A stretch of DNA of 34,561 nucleotides from Spirogloea muscicola. Lineage: Eukaryota; Streptophyta; Zygnematophyceae; Spirogloeales; Spirogloeaceae. Every line of letters begins with the position of its first letter. The stretch's first letter is position 1. The notes beneath the pieces were generated by a model, which was not told where the DNA came from, did no database searches, and saw only the letters and a list, made by a program, of their open reading frames with translations. Of this stretch, positions 1 to 9,878 are shown in pieces. The position numbers and the translations under genes are program-made. The stretch spans positions 106,324-140,884 of the forward strand of contig WELB01000259.1 in NCBI GenBank assembly GCA_009602725.1. Direction: 5' to 3'.

Positions 1-822
1 GGGGTTTAGAGACGAAACCCCCAGCACAGAGAAGCACCACATGCACACGCAGCGGAATACCTTGCCCTGAGGCGCCGCCGACAGGCGGCGACTCACCTCT
101 CGGTACGGGCCAGCAACTGTCCCCAAAGGGAGCAGCCACAGTCTACCTTCAGAAGAGCCGATGAAGATCCGCAGGGACAGGTTGCGGCGTCGGGCTGCAG
201 CAGCAGGCAGCAGCAGGGCTGCGCGGACGAGCTGCGGCAGCAGGCGGCAGCAGGGCTGCGCGCCTCTCTCTGGCGTGGGCTTCGCTGACCAGAGCCGGGT
301 GCCCGGAGGCTGGTCTCAGCCCTACTTATAGTGCTTCATGTGCCACCCCTCCCCAAGGGTCTCTGGGAGGCTCGCCTCAAGGCCCACCTCGAGAAGGCGG
401 GCCCTACGGGGGGATACGGGTCGTGAGGGCGGCGGCGCCGCCCTGCGCGGTGCCGCCCTGCGCGATGCCGCCCTGCGCGGCGCCGCCAGGCGCGTCACAT
501 CGCTATATGCGTCACAGGTATGTCACTACGAGTCCGGCGGCCATGAGGTGGCGCTCACCGGTTCGGCGGACATGCCGCCGACGGGCACGTCGCGGTGCCG
601 CCCTGCGCGGTGCCGCCCTGCGGAAGCGGTCGTGAGGGGGGCGGCGGCCATGGCCCGGGGGCCCGGGCGGCCCTGCGGCGACAGCTCCGGCGAGCCGCGG
701 TGAGCCGCGTCTACTTGCCGCGCGTCGCCCACGTGTCGCACGCCAACGATACCGGGGCTGCGTGCCGTTACCACGCGTTAGCGTTCAACCCACGGTTAAA
801 CGTCACATAACGGATGGGGACG
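1..822 (-). repeat. LTR family X, copy X1 (partial)
   Basis: Minus-strand LTR closely matching X2 (16874-17736) and X3 (22792-23655). The window edge removes its U5 end: it starts inside the hairpin made of GGGGTTT and AAACCCC at about 1-25. The opposite end stops at GACG, 822, so the outermost TGTAA found in the other X copies is missing and the LTR runs straight into protease-like sequence. CTG/CAG-rich blocks (190-260) and GC-rich repeats of the CCGCCCTGCGCGGTG type (430-620) are family characters. The 121-codon and 82-codon reading frames here are compositional and not genes. Confidence 0.85.
325..331 (-). promoter_or_regulatory. TATA-like box of LTR X1
   Basis: On the minus strand the sequence reads GCACTATAAGTAGGGCTGAG. 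The same position in X2, X3 and the Y LTRs reads CTACAAGTAGGG, so X1 keeps a TATAAG box that the other copies have lost by a single transition. Promoter activity is inferred from position in the LTR only. Confidence 0.45.
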
Positions 823-1132
823 CCTGCCCGGCTACCAGTCCTGAAAACATCATTGTTGGCGTTGCGGCAGCGACTGCCGTAGCACTTACTACGGTACGAA
901 TAAATTGCCGAGCTACATATACTAACAGCTTCATTGATGGGCATACTACGTCTTCAACTTCCGACTTCACTTGGGGGCGCTTCGCCATGTGGCGACACAA
1001 CAACACCAGCCCCGACGGAGGTTTTACTCCTCGACTGCACGGTACAAAGAAGAACACCGGTTCTTTAGCACCATGGAAACTGATCCAGCTCAAGTACATG
1101 CTTGCAGTTTTCTGCAACTGATTGGAAGGAAC
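823..1132 (-). pseudogene. Retroviral-type protease remnant, 3' of gag
   Basis: Minus-strand sequence following gag. A stretch reading SFHGAKEPVFFFV (about 1020-1065) resembles the segment that precedes the catalytic aspartate in Ty3/gypsy proteases, but the Asp-Cys/Thr-Gly-Ala triad expected next is not present (it reads PCSRG). Stops separate it from gag. LTR X1 truncates it at 822/823. Family assignment rests on position after a zinc knuckle and on weak motif likeness. Confidence 0.4.
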
Positions 1133-2415
1133 CTACACAACAAGGGGACTTTCGTTCACCAGTGCTGACTTCAGCGCATGCATAGAGCGGACTACTGGCA
1201 TAACAGACACCGGACACTCTCGTTTTAGGCGTTTGAAAAGCATTTCCACATCATGCTGATGAAACACCCACAAAGGTGAAAGGGAGGGGCACTCACTTTT
1301 GCCTTTACCCTTATCCTTGTAGCCCTTCGGGCAGGTCGATGCCGGCTTGGTGGATTGGAACTTGGGAGGCTGCAGGCAGTCTCGAATCCGGTGCCCTTTC
1401 TCACCGCACCTGAAGCAGGCTCTGTCCTCCTCTGGGACGAACTTCGCTAGAGCCTTGGCTGGCGCCGACCTTGCTGATGGCCCAGGCTTACCACTTGGCT
1501 TGAGGCCGGACTTCGGCTTGAAACGCTTTGCAGTTGAAGGTCCCGCTTCGGTCGCCATCTTCCTCACGGAGGAAGCGCTTACGAGTGGGGTACATCGAGT
1601 ATGACTGACGAGCTTGCTCGATAAGCTTCTCCAAGCTTGTTACAGGCTGAAAAGTTGTTTTGTCAACCTGCGACAGAGCTGCTATGTGCGGTGGCAGACC
1701 AGCTTTGAAGCGCTGAACCTGGTCTCTGGCGTCCATTGGGCCACACTTGACCAGGAGCATGTGGAACCTTTGCACATACTCTTCAAAGTCATCACAGCGC
1801 ATGCGTATTGCGTCAAAGCTCATCTCGGGCCTTCAGCTCTGCATGCACCTCTCCGTACATTGACGTCAACGACCTTGTGAAGAAGTCCCACGTGTTAAAA
1901 ACACCAGGGGTTGAGGACAACTTCACCGATTCCCACCACGTGGTAGGATCTCCGGTCAGGTACGTGGCAGCGATCCCGACGTGCGATGTCGGTGGCGCCT
2001 CGCACAGAGCGAACCACGCCTGCATGTCGCGCAACCAAGCTGCAAGACTGCCCTGCCCGCTGAATTTAGCAGGCTGACATGGCTGGGCACGGCCCAGCCG
2101 AGCGCCATGGCTGACTCTCGCCTTGAGGCGTTGAATCCGTTTTTCGCCCGCACACACCCGGGCAATCAGGGTCCGAACTTCGGCGCACAGCAGATTGGCT
2201 AGTGCCTCCCCACCGGGAACGGCAGTCTTCAGCTGCTCCTTTAGGCGCTCAAGGCGCCGCGCCTCTTCAGAGGTCAGCCCCTCCGGGCCAGGTGTACGGA
2301 GCTGCGCTAGGTCATCGACGACATCCTCAACTCTCCAGGAGGAGGTACGGCTCGCGGAGGAGGGATTGGGTGGTGCACTCGAGTCCTCCGACTCCATTCC
2401 TTCACGCCAACACAC
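1133..2415 (-). pseudogene. gag: Ty3/gypsy gag, decayed (minus-strand element)
   Basis: Capsid/nucleocapsid gene read from right to left in three overlapping frames: 2415-1813 (probable start Met at 2397, MESEDSS), 1823-1488 and 1567-1133. Two frameshifts, near 1820 and 1520-1560, break it. The first part holds the capsid-like segment (RLERLKEQL, LAAWLRDMQAWFALCEAPP, WDFFTRSLTSMYGEVHAEL), the second continues it (DDFEEYVQRFHMLLVKCG). The third carries one CCHC zinc knuckle, CFRCGEKGHRIRDC (about 1385-1425), which in this family binds genomic RNA. It is homologous to the plus-strand gag at 18290-18986, which lacks the knuckle. Order LTR Y1, primer site, leader, gag makes this the 5' part of a Y-type element. 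Confidence 0.85.
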
Positions 2416-2934
2416 TGAGAGATCAAGTCAGCGGGTAGCGTAGGGAACAACGGCTGAGACGATACTACCATGATGAGACTGAGCTAGGCCGGGGCCCCGG
2501 AAGAGCAAAGCAATCATGGCAGCGCACCAAGCATTCCCCCAGATCGCGAGCCGTACGAGCAACCCGAGGGAGGGACCAGGACTGGAGTACGGACCAGCCT
2601 CTGGCAGACTGTCAGACTTCGCCGCCCAGCGGCGGTCGGTTTCAACTCCTTGCCACATGGCAGGCAATCCGCCGACCGCAGAAGGTTACGCAGCAAAGTA
2701 CTGACCTGGCACTACGGCTTTCTGCCGGGGTGGTGGAGATCTGCCACCAATGCCGACCCCGGTCACGTGGATGCAGCGGGCGATAGGATGGACAGCACCA
2801 GTCGACCCGGCGATGCAGACCCACAGATACACTCTGGCACGATAACTCAAGTCACACAGGACTAATCAGTACCAGCACAGCGGAAGGAACCTTGCACTGC
2901 AGCCGTATGACGAGGCTAGTCAGATGCAAGGACG
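2416..2934 (-). other. Untranslated leader of the minus-strand Y element
   Basis: Non-coding stretch between primer site and gag. Its first bases after the primer site (GTCCTTGCATCTG, then CTAGCCTCGT on the minus strand, 2905-2934) nearly match the leader after the primer site of the X element at 17752-17778, so X-type and Y-type elements share leaders though their LTRs differ. No gene seen. Confidence 0.6.
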
Positions 2935-2946
2935 CCTCTGATACCA
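2935..2946 (-). promoter_or_regulatory. Primer binding site, initiator-Met tRNA
   Basis: Minus strand reads TGGTATCAGAGG, one base inside the LTR Y1 end. TGGTATCAGAG is the classical complement of the 3' end of initiator methionine tRNA used by plant and algal LTR elements. Confidence 0.85.
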
Positions 2947-2947
2947 G

Positions 2948-3880
2948 TGAAGCATACCTGACCCTTAAGACACAGTCGAGGATCAGTTATGTCCTGATTG
3001 AGTTCGGTCATTGGGGTTTTGAGACAAACCCCCAGCACAGCGAAGCACCACGTGTATCACACAGCGGAAGTCTTGCCCTGAGATGCTGCCGACAGTCAGC
3101 AGCTCACCTCTCAAGTGCGAGCTAGCGACTGCAGTCACAGTCTTACTCACAGAGAGCCGATGAAGATCCGCCACGACGGGATGCGGCGACGGGCTGCGGC
3201 AGCAGGCAGCAGCAGGGCTGCGTTGGCGGGCTGCGGCAGCAGGCGGCAGCAGGGCTGCGCCTCTCTCTCGCGGGCTTCACTGAGATTGACCGAGTTACCC
3301 GAGTCTGCTCTCAGCCCTACTTGTAGTGCTTCACGTGCCACCCTCCCCAGGGGTCTCTGGGAGGTTCGTCTCAGGGCCCACCTCGGGAAGGCGGGCCCGA
3401 CAAGGGGAATCTAGTACGTGGCCAGGCCACGCGGCTTCCTTCTGGAAGTGGCGGCCAGTGGCGGCCAATGGCGGCCAGCCTGCGGCGCCGCGGAGCGGCG
3501 CCCTGGGCGGCGGCGCTCTGACTGCAGCGCCGCCGAGTGGCGCCCTGCGGCGCCGGCTTGCGGCGCCGCCAGTGCGTCACGGGTGTGGCGCGGCGTCACG
3601 GGCGCGCCACACGTGTCACATACACGTCATTACGGGTGTGTCGGCAGATACCAGAATATGCCGAGGAGCTTCCTCTCCGGAAGTCCAGGATTCGCCACCT
3701 CTGCTGGAGGCGGCGCGCCTGTGCATCACATCGCTGACAGGCGCGTCACACCGCGCGTCACCTCGCGCGGGTCACTCGCGCGTCACATGCGCGTCGCACG
3801 CGTCAGGCACGTGCGCTTCAGTTGGTTACACGGTAGCGCTTATTCGGAGTTAAGCGTCCCGTAATGGCGGGGACGTTACA
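2948..3880 (-). repeat. LTR family Y, copy Y1 (5' LTR, 933 bp)
   Basis: Complete minus-strand LTR starting TGTAACGTCCCCGCC (at 3880) and ending GCTTCA (at 2948), followed by a primer site. Internal blocks shared with other Y copies are GCTTAACTCCGA near the start, many CACGCG/GCGTCAC motifs, GGCCGCCA repeats (3448-3480), and a CTG/CAG-rich zone (3180-3260). Flanking five bases on the right are GTACT; no matching copy of that pentamer next to a second Y LTR was found, so the partner LTR is lost. Confidence 0.85.
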
Positions 3881-5371
3881 GTACTGGGGAACCCAGCTTA
3901 TCTGCCACTTTACCAGCAAGTAGCAACACAGGCAATGGTCCAACCCGTATGGGTAACAGCTTGCTAATTCCCACTGCCCGCAAAGGAAGGAGCTTTGTAC
4001 TTAGTAGCACTTCAGCACCCATGTCGAAAGACAGATTAATTCGACATTTGTCAGCATAAGCCTTCTGCCGCTGCTGGGCAATGGCCAAGAGATGCCGAGC
4101 CCTTCGCTGAGCTTCCAGGAGGCTCTCAGTAAAGGATGTGGCGGCCGGATTGCACTCCGGCCTCCCCACCTATGGAGGTGCTCGGGGACGCCGACCACAA
4201 TTGAGGAAGAAGGCAGGGTGTATTCCTGGCGGACTCTTGCCAGGCTTTATTAACGGCATACTCTGCCGGAGCAAGGTACTCATCCGAATCACTCTGACTA
4301 GGAATCACACAATGCCGTAGCATGTCCTCCAGAACCCGTTTCATCGTCCCATGTTGGTCGTCACTTTGGGGGTGGAAAGCTGTGGACATGGAGTGCTTGT
4401 TGCCAACAAGCTGCATACTTCTTTGCAGAAGTGTTCCATGGAGCGTAGGTTACGGTCAGAGACACCCGCACAGGAACTCCATGCAGATTCCATACTCAGT
4501 CTACATAATCACTCGCGAGTTCCTTCGTAGATACACAGGTGGTCGTACGAGCAAATTGCACCAACTTATTCAGACGTTCCACAAAGACAAAAATTGCGTC
4601 GAAGCCTTCACTAAATCTCGGGCAGGTGGTGTAAATTTAAACACTCACATCTGCCCGATTGTCCTGAGGAATCTCCAATGCTCGAGTAAGGCGGCAAACT
4701 GCACATAGAGCTGGCCTTACGACATTGGCACGTAGCAAACTCCGTACAAAGGAGTGTACTTGGGCCGACAACTCGGCCACCAGACGTACGGCTTACTGCC
4801 TTCTTGGTCTATCAACACCCAGATGACCACTGTAGGCTGTCGCATGCATCTCCTGCATAATGCTAGTGCGCAGTATGGAAATACAACGACGTTACCTGGC
4901 CTATGGAAGCCATGTCATCATTGACCATGCGTACATGGGATGCATCATAAAACCAGGGTTTTGTGGCATACCCGACACGTTTATGCACGTACGGCTCAGA
5001 GAGATTGGAGGTGGGTTGCCGAGGGACGCCACGAGTAGGACGCACGTCTGCGTGAACTCCTGAAGTGCACAAGGCAGCCACCTGAGCAGCACCTGCAATG
5101 TGGCGGCGCACCGGATCCGCGACATTGATTATTCCAGGGGCGGTAGAACCACAGGAGGCGGAATGATGCCATCCTTTCTGCTCGACGAGGTTGACGCCGG
5201 CTCAGAGCCTGTTGTAAGTGGAAAAAGGTCAATGGGCAATCATCCGTGACGACCGTAAATTCGGCCTCTCAATATGGCAGCGCCACACATGTAAGGCGTG
5301 TACAGCAGCTAAAAGCTCTTGCTCTCCCATAGTATAGGTGCTGTAAGGTTCCCACTTACTTTGAGCGTTGA
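3881..5371 (-). pseudogene. pol: pol remnant: RNase H 3' half and integrase (minus strand)
   Basis: Older Ty3/gypsy pol fragment, read right to left. RNase H second half: YTMGEQELLAAVHALHVWRC (about 5260-5330) and TFFHLQQALSRRQPRRAERM (about 5170-5230). Integrase follows with several stops and frameshifts: HATAYSGHLGV-like zinc-binding segment near 4830-4860, core end STAFHPQSDDQHGTMKRVLE (about 4325-4385), DEYLAPAEYAVNKAW (about 4245-4290), and C-terminal AQQRQKAYADK and DMGAEVLLSTK (about 3990-4085). LTR Y1 cuts it at 3880. The first half of RNase H lies at 6728-6834, beyond the inserted block V. Clearly inactive. Confidence 0.75.
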
Positions 5372-5811
5372 CCCAGGTGGTTACGCTCACCGAATTGGCA
5401 CGTGGCCGACCTGACCTGGCCAGGCGGTCCCGCACGGGGGCCTCGGTGGCGCGGTGTCCACCCTGGCGCCCCGCCCTGACCGACCTGGCCTGGCCAGGTG
5501 GTCGCGCATGTAGAATCGAGGAGTCCATGACTGCCTAAGTGCGGAAGCTTGAAGGGGTCGGGAAAGCGAGGGCTAAGTGGCAGTGTCTGGGCAGCAGCTG
5601 AGAGCGAGGGCGCAGGGAGCAGTGGTGCTGGCAGCAAGGCAGGAGAGGGGCAGAGCCTGGCTGTGTGAAGGGCCTCGGCTATCTAAGCTGAGGGTGGGCA
5701 AGTGTGCCCCTTTTATGTGGCTGTTCAGTCCTTGACTACAGACGCTCGAAAGCCCTGAACGTTCTCAGGATACGTTCTAGACATGTGCAGATAACTGCCT
5801 GTACATGCTGC

Positions 5812-5945
5812 CTAGATACGTCTGCCGCCTGGTGACGTCTGTCGCCTAGAGACGTCTGCGACTATCTGCCACCCAAGACGTCTGCCACTATCTGCCGCCT
5901 AAGACGTCTGCGGCTATCTGCCGCCTCAGACGTCTGCGGGTAATT
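5812..5945 (+). repeat. Minisatellite 1 (about 26-bp unit, AGACGTCTGC core)
   Basis: About five tandem units, the best ones reading AAGACGTCTGC then GGCTATCTGCCGCCT. The first two units are shortened to about 17 bases (GTCTGCCGCCTGGTGAC). Each full unit holds the palindrome AGACGTCT. Lies in the U3-like part of insertion V. Confidence 0.8.
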
Positions 5946-6046
5946 GCCGCGTAGTAAGCGTCCTCTCAGTCGGCTTAGCACTATGGCTTTCCATTAGCCA
6001 AGTCTGCCTAACCTGTAGAGGCTAACTACAGAACCCACAACAGCGC

Positions 6047-6250
6047 CAGGGGCCTCGGTGGCGCGGTGTCCACCCTGGCGCCCCGCGCACGGGGCCTCGG
6101 TGGCGCGGTGTCCATCCTGGCGCCCCGCGCACAGGGTCGCGGTGGCGCGGTGTCCACCCTGGCGCCCGGCGCATGGGGCCGCGGTCGCGCGGTGTCCACC
6201 CTGGCACCCCGCGCACGGGGGCCGCGGTGGCGCGGTGTCCACCCCGGCGC
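6047..6250 (+). repeat. Minisatellite 2 (about 42-bp unit, GC-rich)
   Basis: Five tandem units of about 41-44 bp with core GGTGGCGCGGTGTCCACCCT followed by GGCGCCCCGCGCA. A single detached unit lies at 5437-5475, so the array was probably longer or was broken by the insertion of 5480-6046. The long open frames here (up to 160 codons) are products of the repeat and are not genes. Confidence 0.85.
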
Positions 6251-6727
6251 CTCGACACGTCGGTTCCAACAGCGGGGCCTTCCCTCGCCAGGCCTGCCCG
6301 TCGGGGCGGGCCGCATGCGGCTCGCGCCGCGGGATGGGCGATGGGGCGACCCCATGCGCCCCGGGAGGGGAGGGGGCACCGAGAGCACTACGAGTTGGGG
6401 GACAGAGACACGGACAGCAGTTCAGATCGGTGAAGCCCCAAGAGCGGCGCTGCCCTGATGCTGCTGCTGCTGCTGCCCGTCGTCGGCAGGACGCTGCCGG
6501 CTCGCTGCAAGGCGTCCGTGGCCGGCCCTTGGTGGGCTAGCTGCGGGCTGGTGCTCGAGAGGTGGAGACACCGCCTGACGGCGGCACCATAGGGCAAGAC
6601 TTCCGCTGTGCACCGAGGCGCGAGGTGCTTCACGGTGTGGGGGTTTGCTCCTAAATCCCTGCATCCGAAACCAATCAGGACTTGACCGCCTAATTGCGTG
6701 TACACACGCAAGGGTCGGGTCATCACA

Positions 6728-7044
6728 GTTGCGCTCTGCCGGACGAAGGCTCCAAACACTACCCCAAACACTACGGGATGACCCTCCTCCCCTAAAAAGG
6801 CACCAATGCCGGTCAACGAGGCGTCACACATCACCTCATCCGGTACGCCTTTACGAGGTAGGGCAAGACTGGCGGAGACGTAAGAGCCCCTTGATTAGCC
6901 TCGAATGCCCCTTGGCTTTCAGATGTATACTCTCAGGGAGCATCTTTGCGAGTGAGCATCGTCAGAGGCAGTGCCGTAACCCTGCAGGACTTTAAGGCAT
7001 TGACTGCGGCGAGCCCCAAAGAGGAGCGCAACTGCGGCACGTTC
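6728..7044 (-). pseudogene. pol: pol remnant: RT end and RNase H start (minus strand)
   Basis: Right-hand piece of the pol interrupted by V. Segments recognised on the minus strand: KVLQGYGTASDDAHS-like connection (about 6945-7005), NQGALTSPPVLPYLVK (about 6853-6900) matching the RT-RNase H connection of the plus-strand copy near 20427-20475, and DASLTGIGAFLGEEGHPVVF (about 6768-6825), the RNase H start with its first aspartate. Stops and frameshifts lie between them. Sequence to the right is cut at 7044/7045 by LTR-like element U. Confidence 0.65.
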
Positions 7045-7973
7045 TGTGACGTCCTGATCCCCATACACGCAGTAAGGGGTTGGTACGTCCTGGTTGGGTA
7101 CAATCAATACTTTGAACCTTCCACCTTCGAGCTGGTTCTAAGTCAGTAATCACAAGAGGGGTCTTCCCATTACTTTGATCCTTTGATGTCCATCACGAGG
7201 GTGACACTAGGGTCCTGGTACAAACGCCACTCGATACGCCACCCCACCCCCCCCTACGCTTCACAAAAGTGACACGGAGGCATTTGCTGCTACTCTGTGT
7301 AGCTATTATGACAACAATGAGCAATAACAACTAGGTGAATCGAACTCACACGCACCCTAATGACTGAATGACGAATACCCATGTCGGTTGCAATCTGATG
7401 GCACATGCCGAGTAGACCTCTTATTGGCTTCCTTGACAGCAGTACTTGAAGACAGATGCAGTGGGGTCCCAGCACCGACACCTGCAGAGTATCAGTGCGA
7501 GATGTCCAGGGTGGAACAGTACTTGACCGGTGAGTCCTCCTTCCTTCAAGAGCTATTTCATCTACTACACTACTCACGCCAAGTTTCGTTCATCGCCATC
7601 AAAAGGCCAGGACTGCTACTGTGCTTCGCCTTGACAGGCGAGCAGTGCGGGGCTCCCTGTCGTTTTTGCGGTGTCAGGCTTCCTTGTCTGTCGCCGCTGC
7701 CCGAGTACAAGCTCTGCTGCTCAGCCCGTCGCAACAGCTCGTCGCTGCGGACATCGCCGGCTCTCATTAAGTGTCATGACTGCGCCCCGTGCAGGGACAG
7801 CTACCAAGCCAGACCCTCTATAGAGTCGCCGCCTTATGGCCGTACCTCTGGATATGACTTTCGCTGTGTTGTAGTACTGCTCAATGTAGGGGTTTGCTTC
7901 TCAGCCCCCATCGACCGAACCCAATCAGGAGGTGCTAACCCCTTACTGCGTGTAAAGGGATCAGGACGTCACA
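7045..7973. mobile_element. Element U: LTR-like ends in inverted orientation
   Basis: The left end TGTGACGTCCTGATCCC (7045-) and right end GGGATCAGGACGTCACA (-7973) form terminal inverted repeats of about 60 bp at roughly 80-85% identity. Each end by itself looks like the U5 end of an LTR: the right one has CCGAACCCAATCAGGAGG (7914-7931) and hairpin CCCTT/AAGGG (7940-7959). So this is either two U LTR ends facing outward or a terminal-inverted-repeat element. Flanks CGTTC and AACGC are not a target duplication. A 254-codon plus-strand frame (7388-8152) runs through the right end into the neighbouring leader, so it is not credited as a gene. Confidence 0.5.
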
Positions 7974-8122
7974 AACGCCGTCCCGCCGCTGGCAGAAGCA
8001 CGAGTACACTGTGGCGGATTCTTCCATATTCAGAAAGTAAAACCAGAAAATCAGAACAACCCTTGCATCACACTGGAGCCACACAGAAGACCAGCAAGAT
8101 GCAGGTTACCTCTAACGCCAAT
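7974..8122 (-). other. Leader with degenerate primer site next to LTR W1
   Basis: On the minus strand, two bases past the W1 end, TGGCGTTAGAGG (8120-8109) aligns with the TGGTATCAGAGG primer site at 9 of 12 bases, and the next bases CCTGCATCTTGCTGG resemble the shared leader CCTTGCATCTGGCTAG at 17754. This identifies W1 as a 5' LTR with an aged primer site. The rest of the leader is lost at element U. Confidence 0.45.
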
Positions 8123-8821
8123 TGTACCTTGGGTCCCTTACAGGCAGGTTAGAGCCGAATGCGTCCTTATTAGCATTGAGTGCTTGGGGATTCAGGGTGA
8201 ACCACCCGCCACAGCGGAAGACTTGCCCTGCAGTGCTGCCGCTAGGCAGCAAATCCACCTCCCGGGCACGCGCTGCAGACTTGCCTCCAGCCGGACGCCG
8301 CCAAGATCTCCAAGCGAGCCGGCAACGAGGCGCGCGAGACAGCGATCTACAGCAGCAGGCAGCCGCAAGGCTGCGCCTCTCGCAGAGCGTCACTGAGTCC
8401 CCGGCCTCCCTGTCGAGTCTCTCTCTACTCCTTGCTGTGGTGCTTCTCTCGTGCCACCACCCCTGCAGGGTGCATGGGTGACGCCCCAAGGCTCGCTCGC
8501 AAGGAGCGTGCCTGACAAGGGAACCATGAGCTGTCTCCAGCAGGCGCCAGGGCGCCGAGCATGGCCACAGCAGAATGTGCACCAGGCATGGTCGAGGCCG
8601 GGCAGGGCCGAGCATGGCCGCGGCCGAACATGCCGCCGGGCTCGTCCGGGCCCACGCATGCCGCTGAGCATGTCTGGCCGAGCATGACGGGAGCAAGCGA
8701 GGCCATCCGAAAACAGCACGAGTACCAGGGCAATGCGTAACGTCCGGCACGGTGCTGACTGCCAAAAGACTTGTAAGCGTTAGAAACACTTCAATGGCGC
8801 TCACTACCTAGGAACGTTACA
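8123..8821 (-). repeat. LTR family W, copy W1 (699 bp)
   Basis: Minus-strand LTR from TGTAACGTTCCTAGG (8821) to GGTACA (8123). It shares long blocks with W2 and W3 (24777-25344, 15185-15752), including GCATGCGTGGGCCCGGACG, the degenerate CATGCCCGGC-type repeats (8540-8690), GGCGCCTGCTGGAGACAGCTC, and the GCTGCC/GGCAGC hairpin block (8239-8254). Only this copy keeps the first 130 bases of U3. A 230-codon minus frame over it is compositional. Confidence 0.75.
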
Positions 8822-8970
8822 GGCCCGCCCAAGTGCGGGCCCCGCCCGTTTTATAGTAACCCTCGCCAAGATCCACCCGTTCAAGGCGGGAACTTTGGCC
8901 CGCCGAAGGCAAGCCATGGCCCGACCCGCTCACACCCAAGGTGGTGGGGTGGCACGGGGGAAGCACTACG
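8822..8970 (+). repeat. LTR family Z, copy Z1, left part
   Basis: Plus-strand Z LTR lacking its first bases; it begins at the outer edge of W1. Shared with Z2: CCCCGCCCGT, CTCGCCAAGATCCACCCGTTCAAGG, and GTGGCA then GGGGAAGCAC. A TATA-like TTTTATAGTAAC lies at 8850-8860. Interrupted after 8970 by solo LTR Y2; continues at 9884. Confidence 0.7.
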
Positions 8971-9878
8971 TGTAACATCCCCGCCGTTACGGGACGCTTA
9001 ACTCCGAGTTAAGCGCTACCGTGGAACCAACTGACGCGCACGTGCCTGACGCGTGCGACGCGCATGTGACGCGCGAGTGACCCGCGCGAGGTGACGCGCG
9101 GTGTGACGCGCCTGTCAGCGATGTGACGCACAGGCGCGCCGCCTCCAGTAGAGGTGGCGAATCCTGGACTTCCGGAGAGAAGCTCCTCGGCATATTCTGG
9201 TATCTGCCGACACACCCGTAATGACGTGTATGTGACACGTGTGGCGCGCCCGTGACGCCGCGCCACACCCGTGACGCACTGGCGGCGCCGCAAGCCGGCG
9301 CCGCAGGGCGTCGCCGCTCGGCGGCGCCGCAGGCTGGCCGCCGTTGGCCGCCATTGGTCGCCACTGGCCGCCACTTCCAGATGGAAGCCGCGTGGCCTGG
9401 CCACGTACTAGATTCCCCTTGTCGGGCCCGCCTTCCCGAGGTGGGCCCTGAGACGAACCTCCCAGAGACCCCTGGGGAGGGTGGCACGTGAAGCACTACA
9501 AGTAGGGCTGAGAGCAGACTCGGGTAACTCGGTCAATCTCAGTGAAGCCCGCGAGAGAGAGGCGCAGCCCTCCCTGCTGCCGCCTGCTGCCGCAGCCCGC
9601 CGACGCAGCCCTGCTGCTGCCTGCTGCCGCAGCCCGTCGCCGCATCCCGTCGTGGCGGATCTTCGTCGGCTCTCTGTGAGTAAGACTGTGACTGCAGTCG
9701 CTGGCCCGCACTTGAGAGGTGAGCTGCTGATTGTCGGCAGCATCTCAGGCCAAGACTTCCGCTGTGTGATACACGTGGTGCTTCGCTGTGCTGGGGGTTT
9801 GTCTCAAAACCCCAACGACCGAACTCAATCAGGACATAACTGACCCTCGACTGTGTCTTAAGGGTCAGGAATGCTTCA
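8971..9878 (+). mobile_element. Solo LTR family Y, copy Y2, with target duplication
   Basis: Complete Y LTR of 908 bp from TGTAACATCCCCGCC to AATGCTTCA, flanked on both sides by CTACG (8966-8970 and 9879-9883), a perfect 5-bp target duplication as made by Ty3/gypsy integrases. The host sequence on either side joins into one Z LTR. No internal region remains, as expected after recombination between the two LTRs of a full element. Terminal hairpins: GGGGTTT/AAACCCC (9794-9813) and CTGACCCT/AGGGTCAG (9840-9868). CACGCG-rich frames of up to 169 codons are not genes. Confidence 0.93.

Larger units (their letters stand above)
5372..6727 (+). mobile_element. Insertion V: probable long solo LTR with two minisatellites
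   Basis: About 1,356 bp separating the two halves of a minus-strand RNase H. The right end (6541-6727) has the terminal module typical of LTRs here: hairpin CCGCC-TGAC-GGCGG (6571-6584), the block GGGCAAGACTTCCGCTGTG (6592-6610), hairpin GGGGTTT/AAATCCC (about 6639-6659), CCGAAACCAATCAGGAC (6665-6681), hairpin TTGCGTG/CACGCAA (6694-6711), ending TCACA at 6727. The left end is less sure and lacks a clear TG start. Flanks GTTGA (5367-5371) and GTTGC (6728-6732) agree at four of five bases, as in an aged target duplication. No gene inside. Confidence 0.55.

Noticed and set aside
5812-6250. CRISPR array
   Set aside because: Units are head-to-tail with no unique spacers; they are minisatellites.
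7388-8152. 254-codon plus-strand open frame
   Set aside because: Crosses the exact end of element U at 7973 and runs on into the leader of another element; no recognisable motif.
8112-8804. 230-codon minus-strand open frame
   Set aside because: Covers LTR W1; Cys/Ala/Pro/Arg-rich from CATGCCCGGC-type repeats; disrupted in W2/W3.
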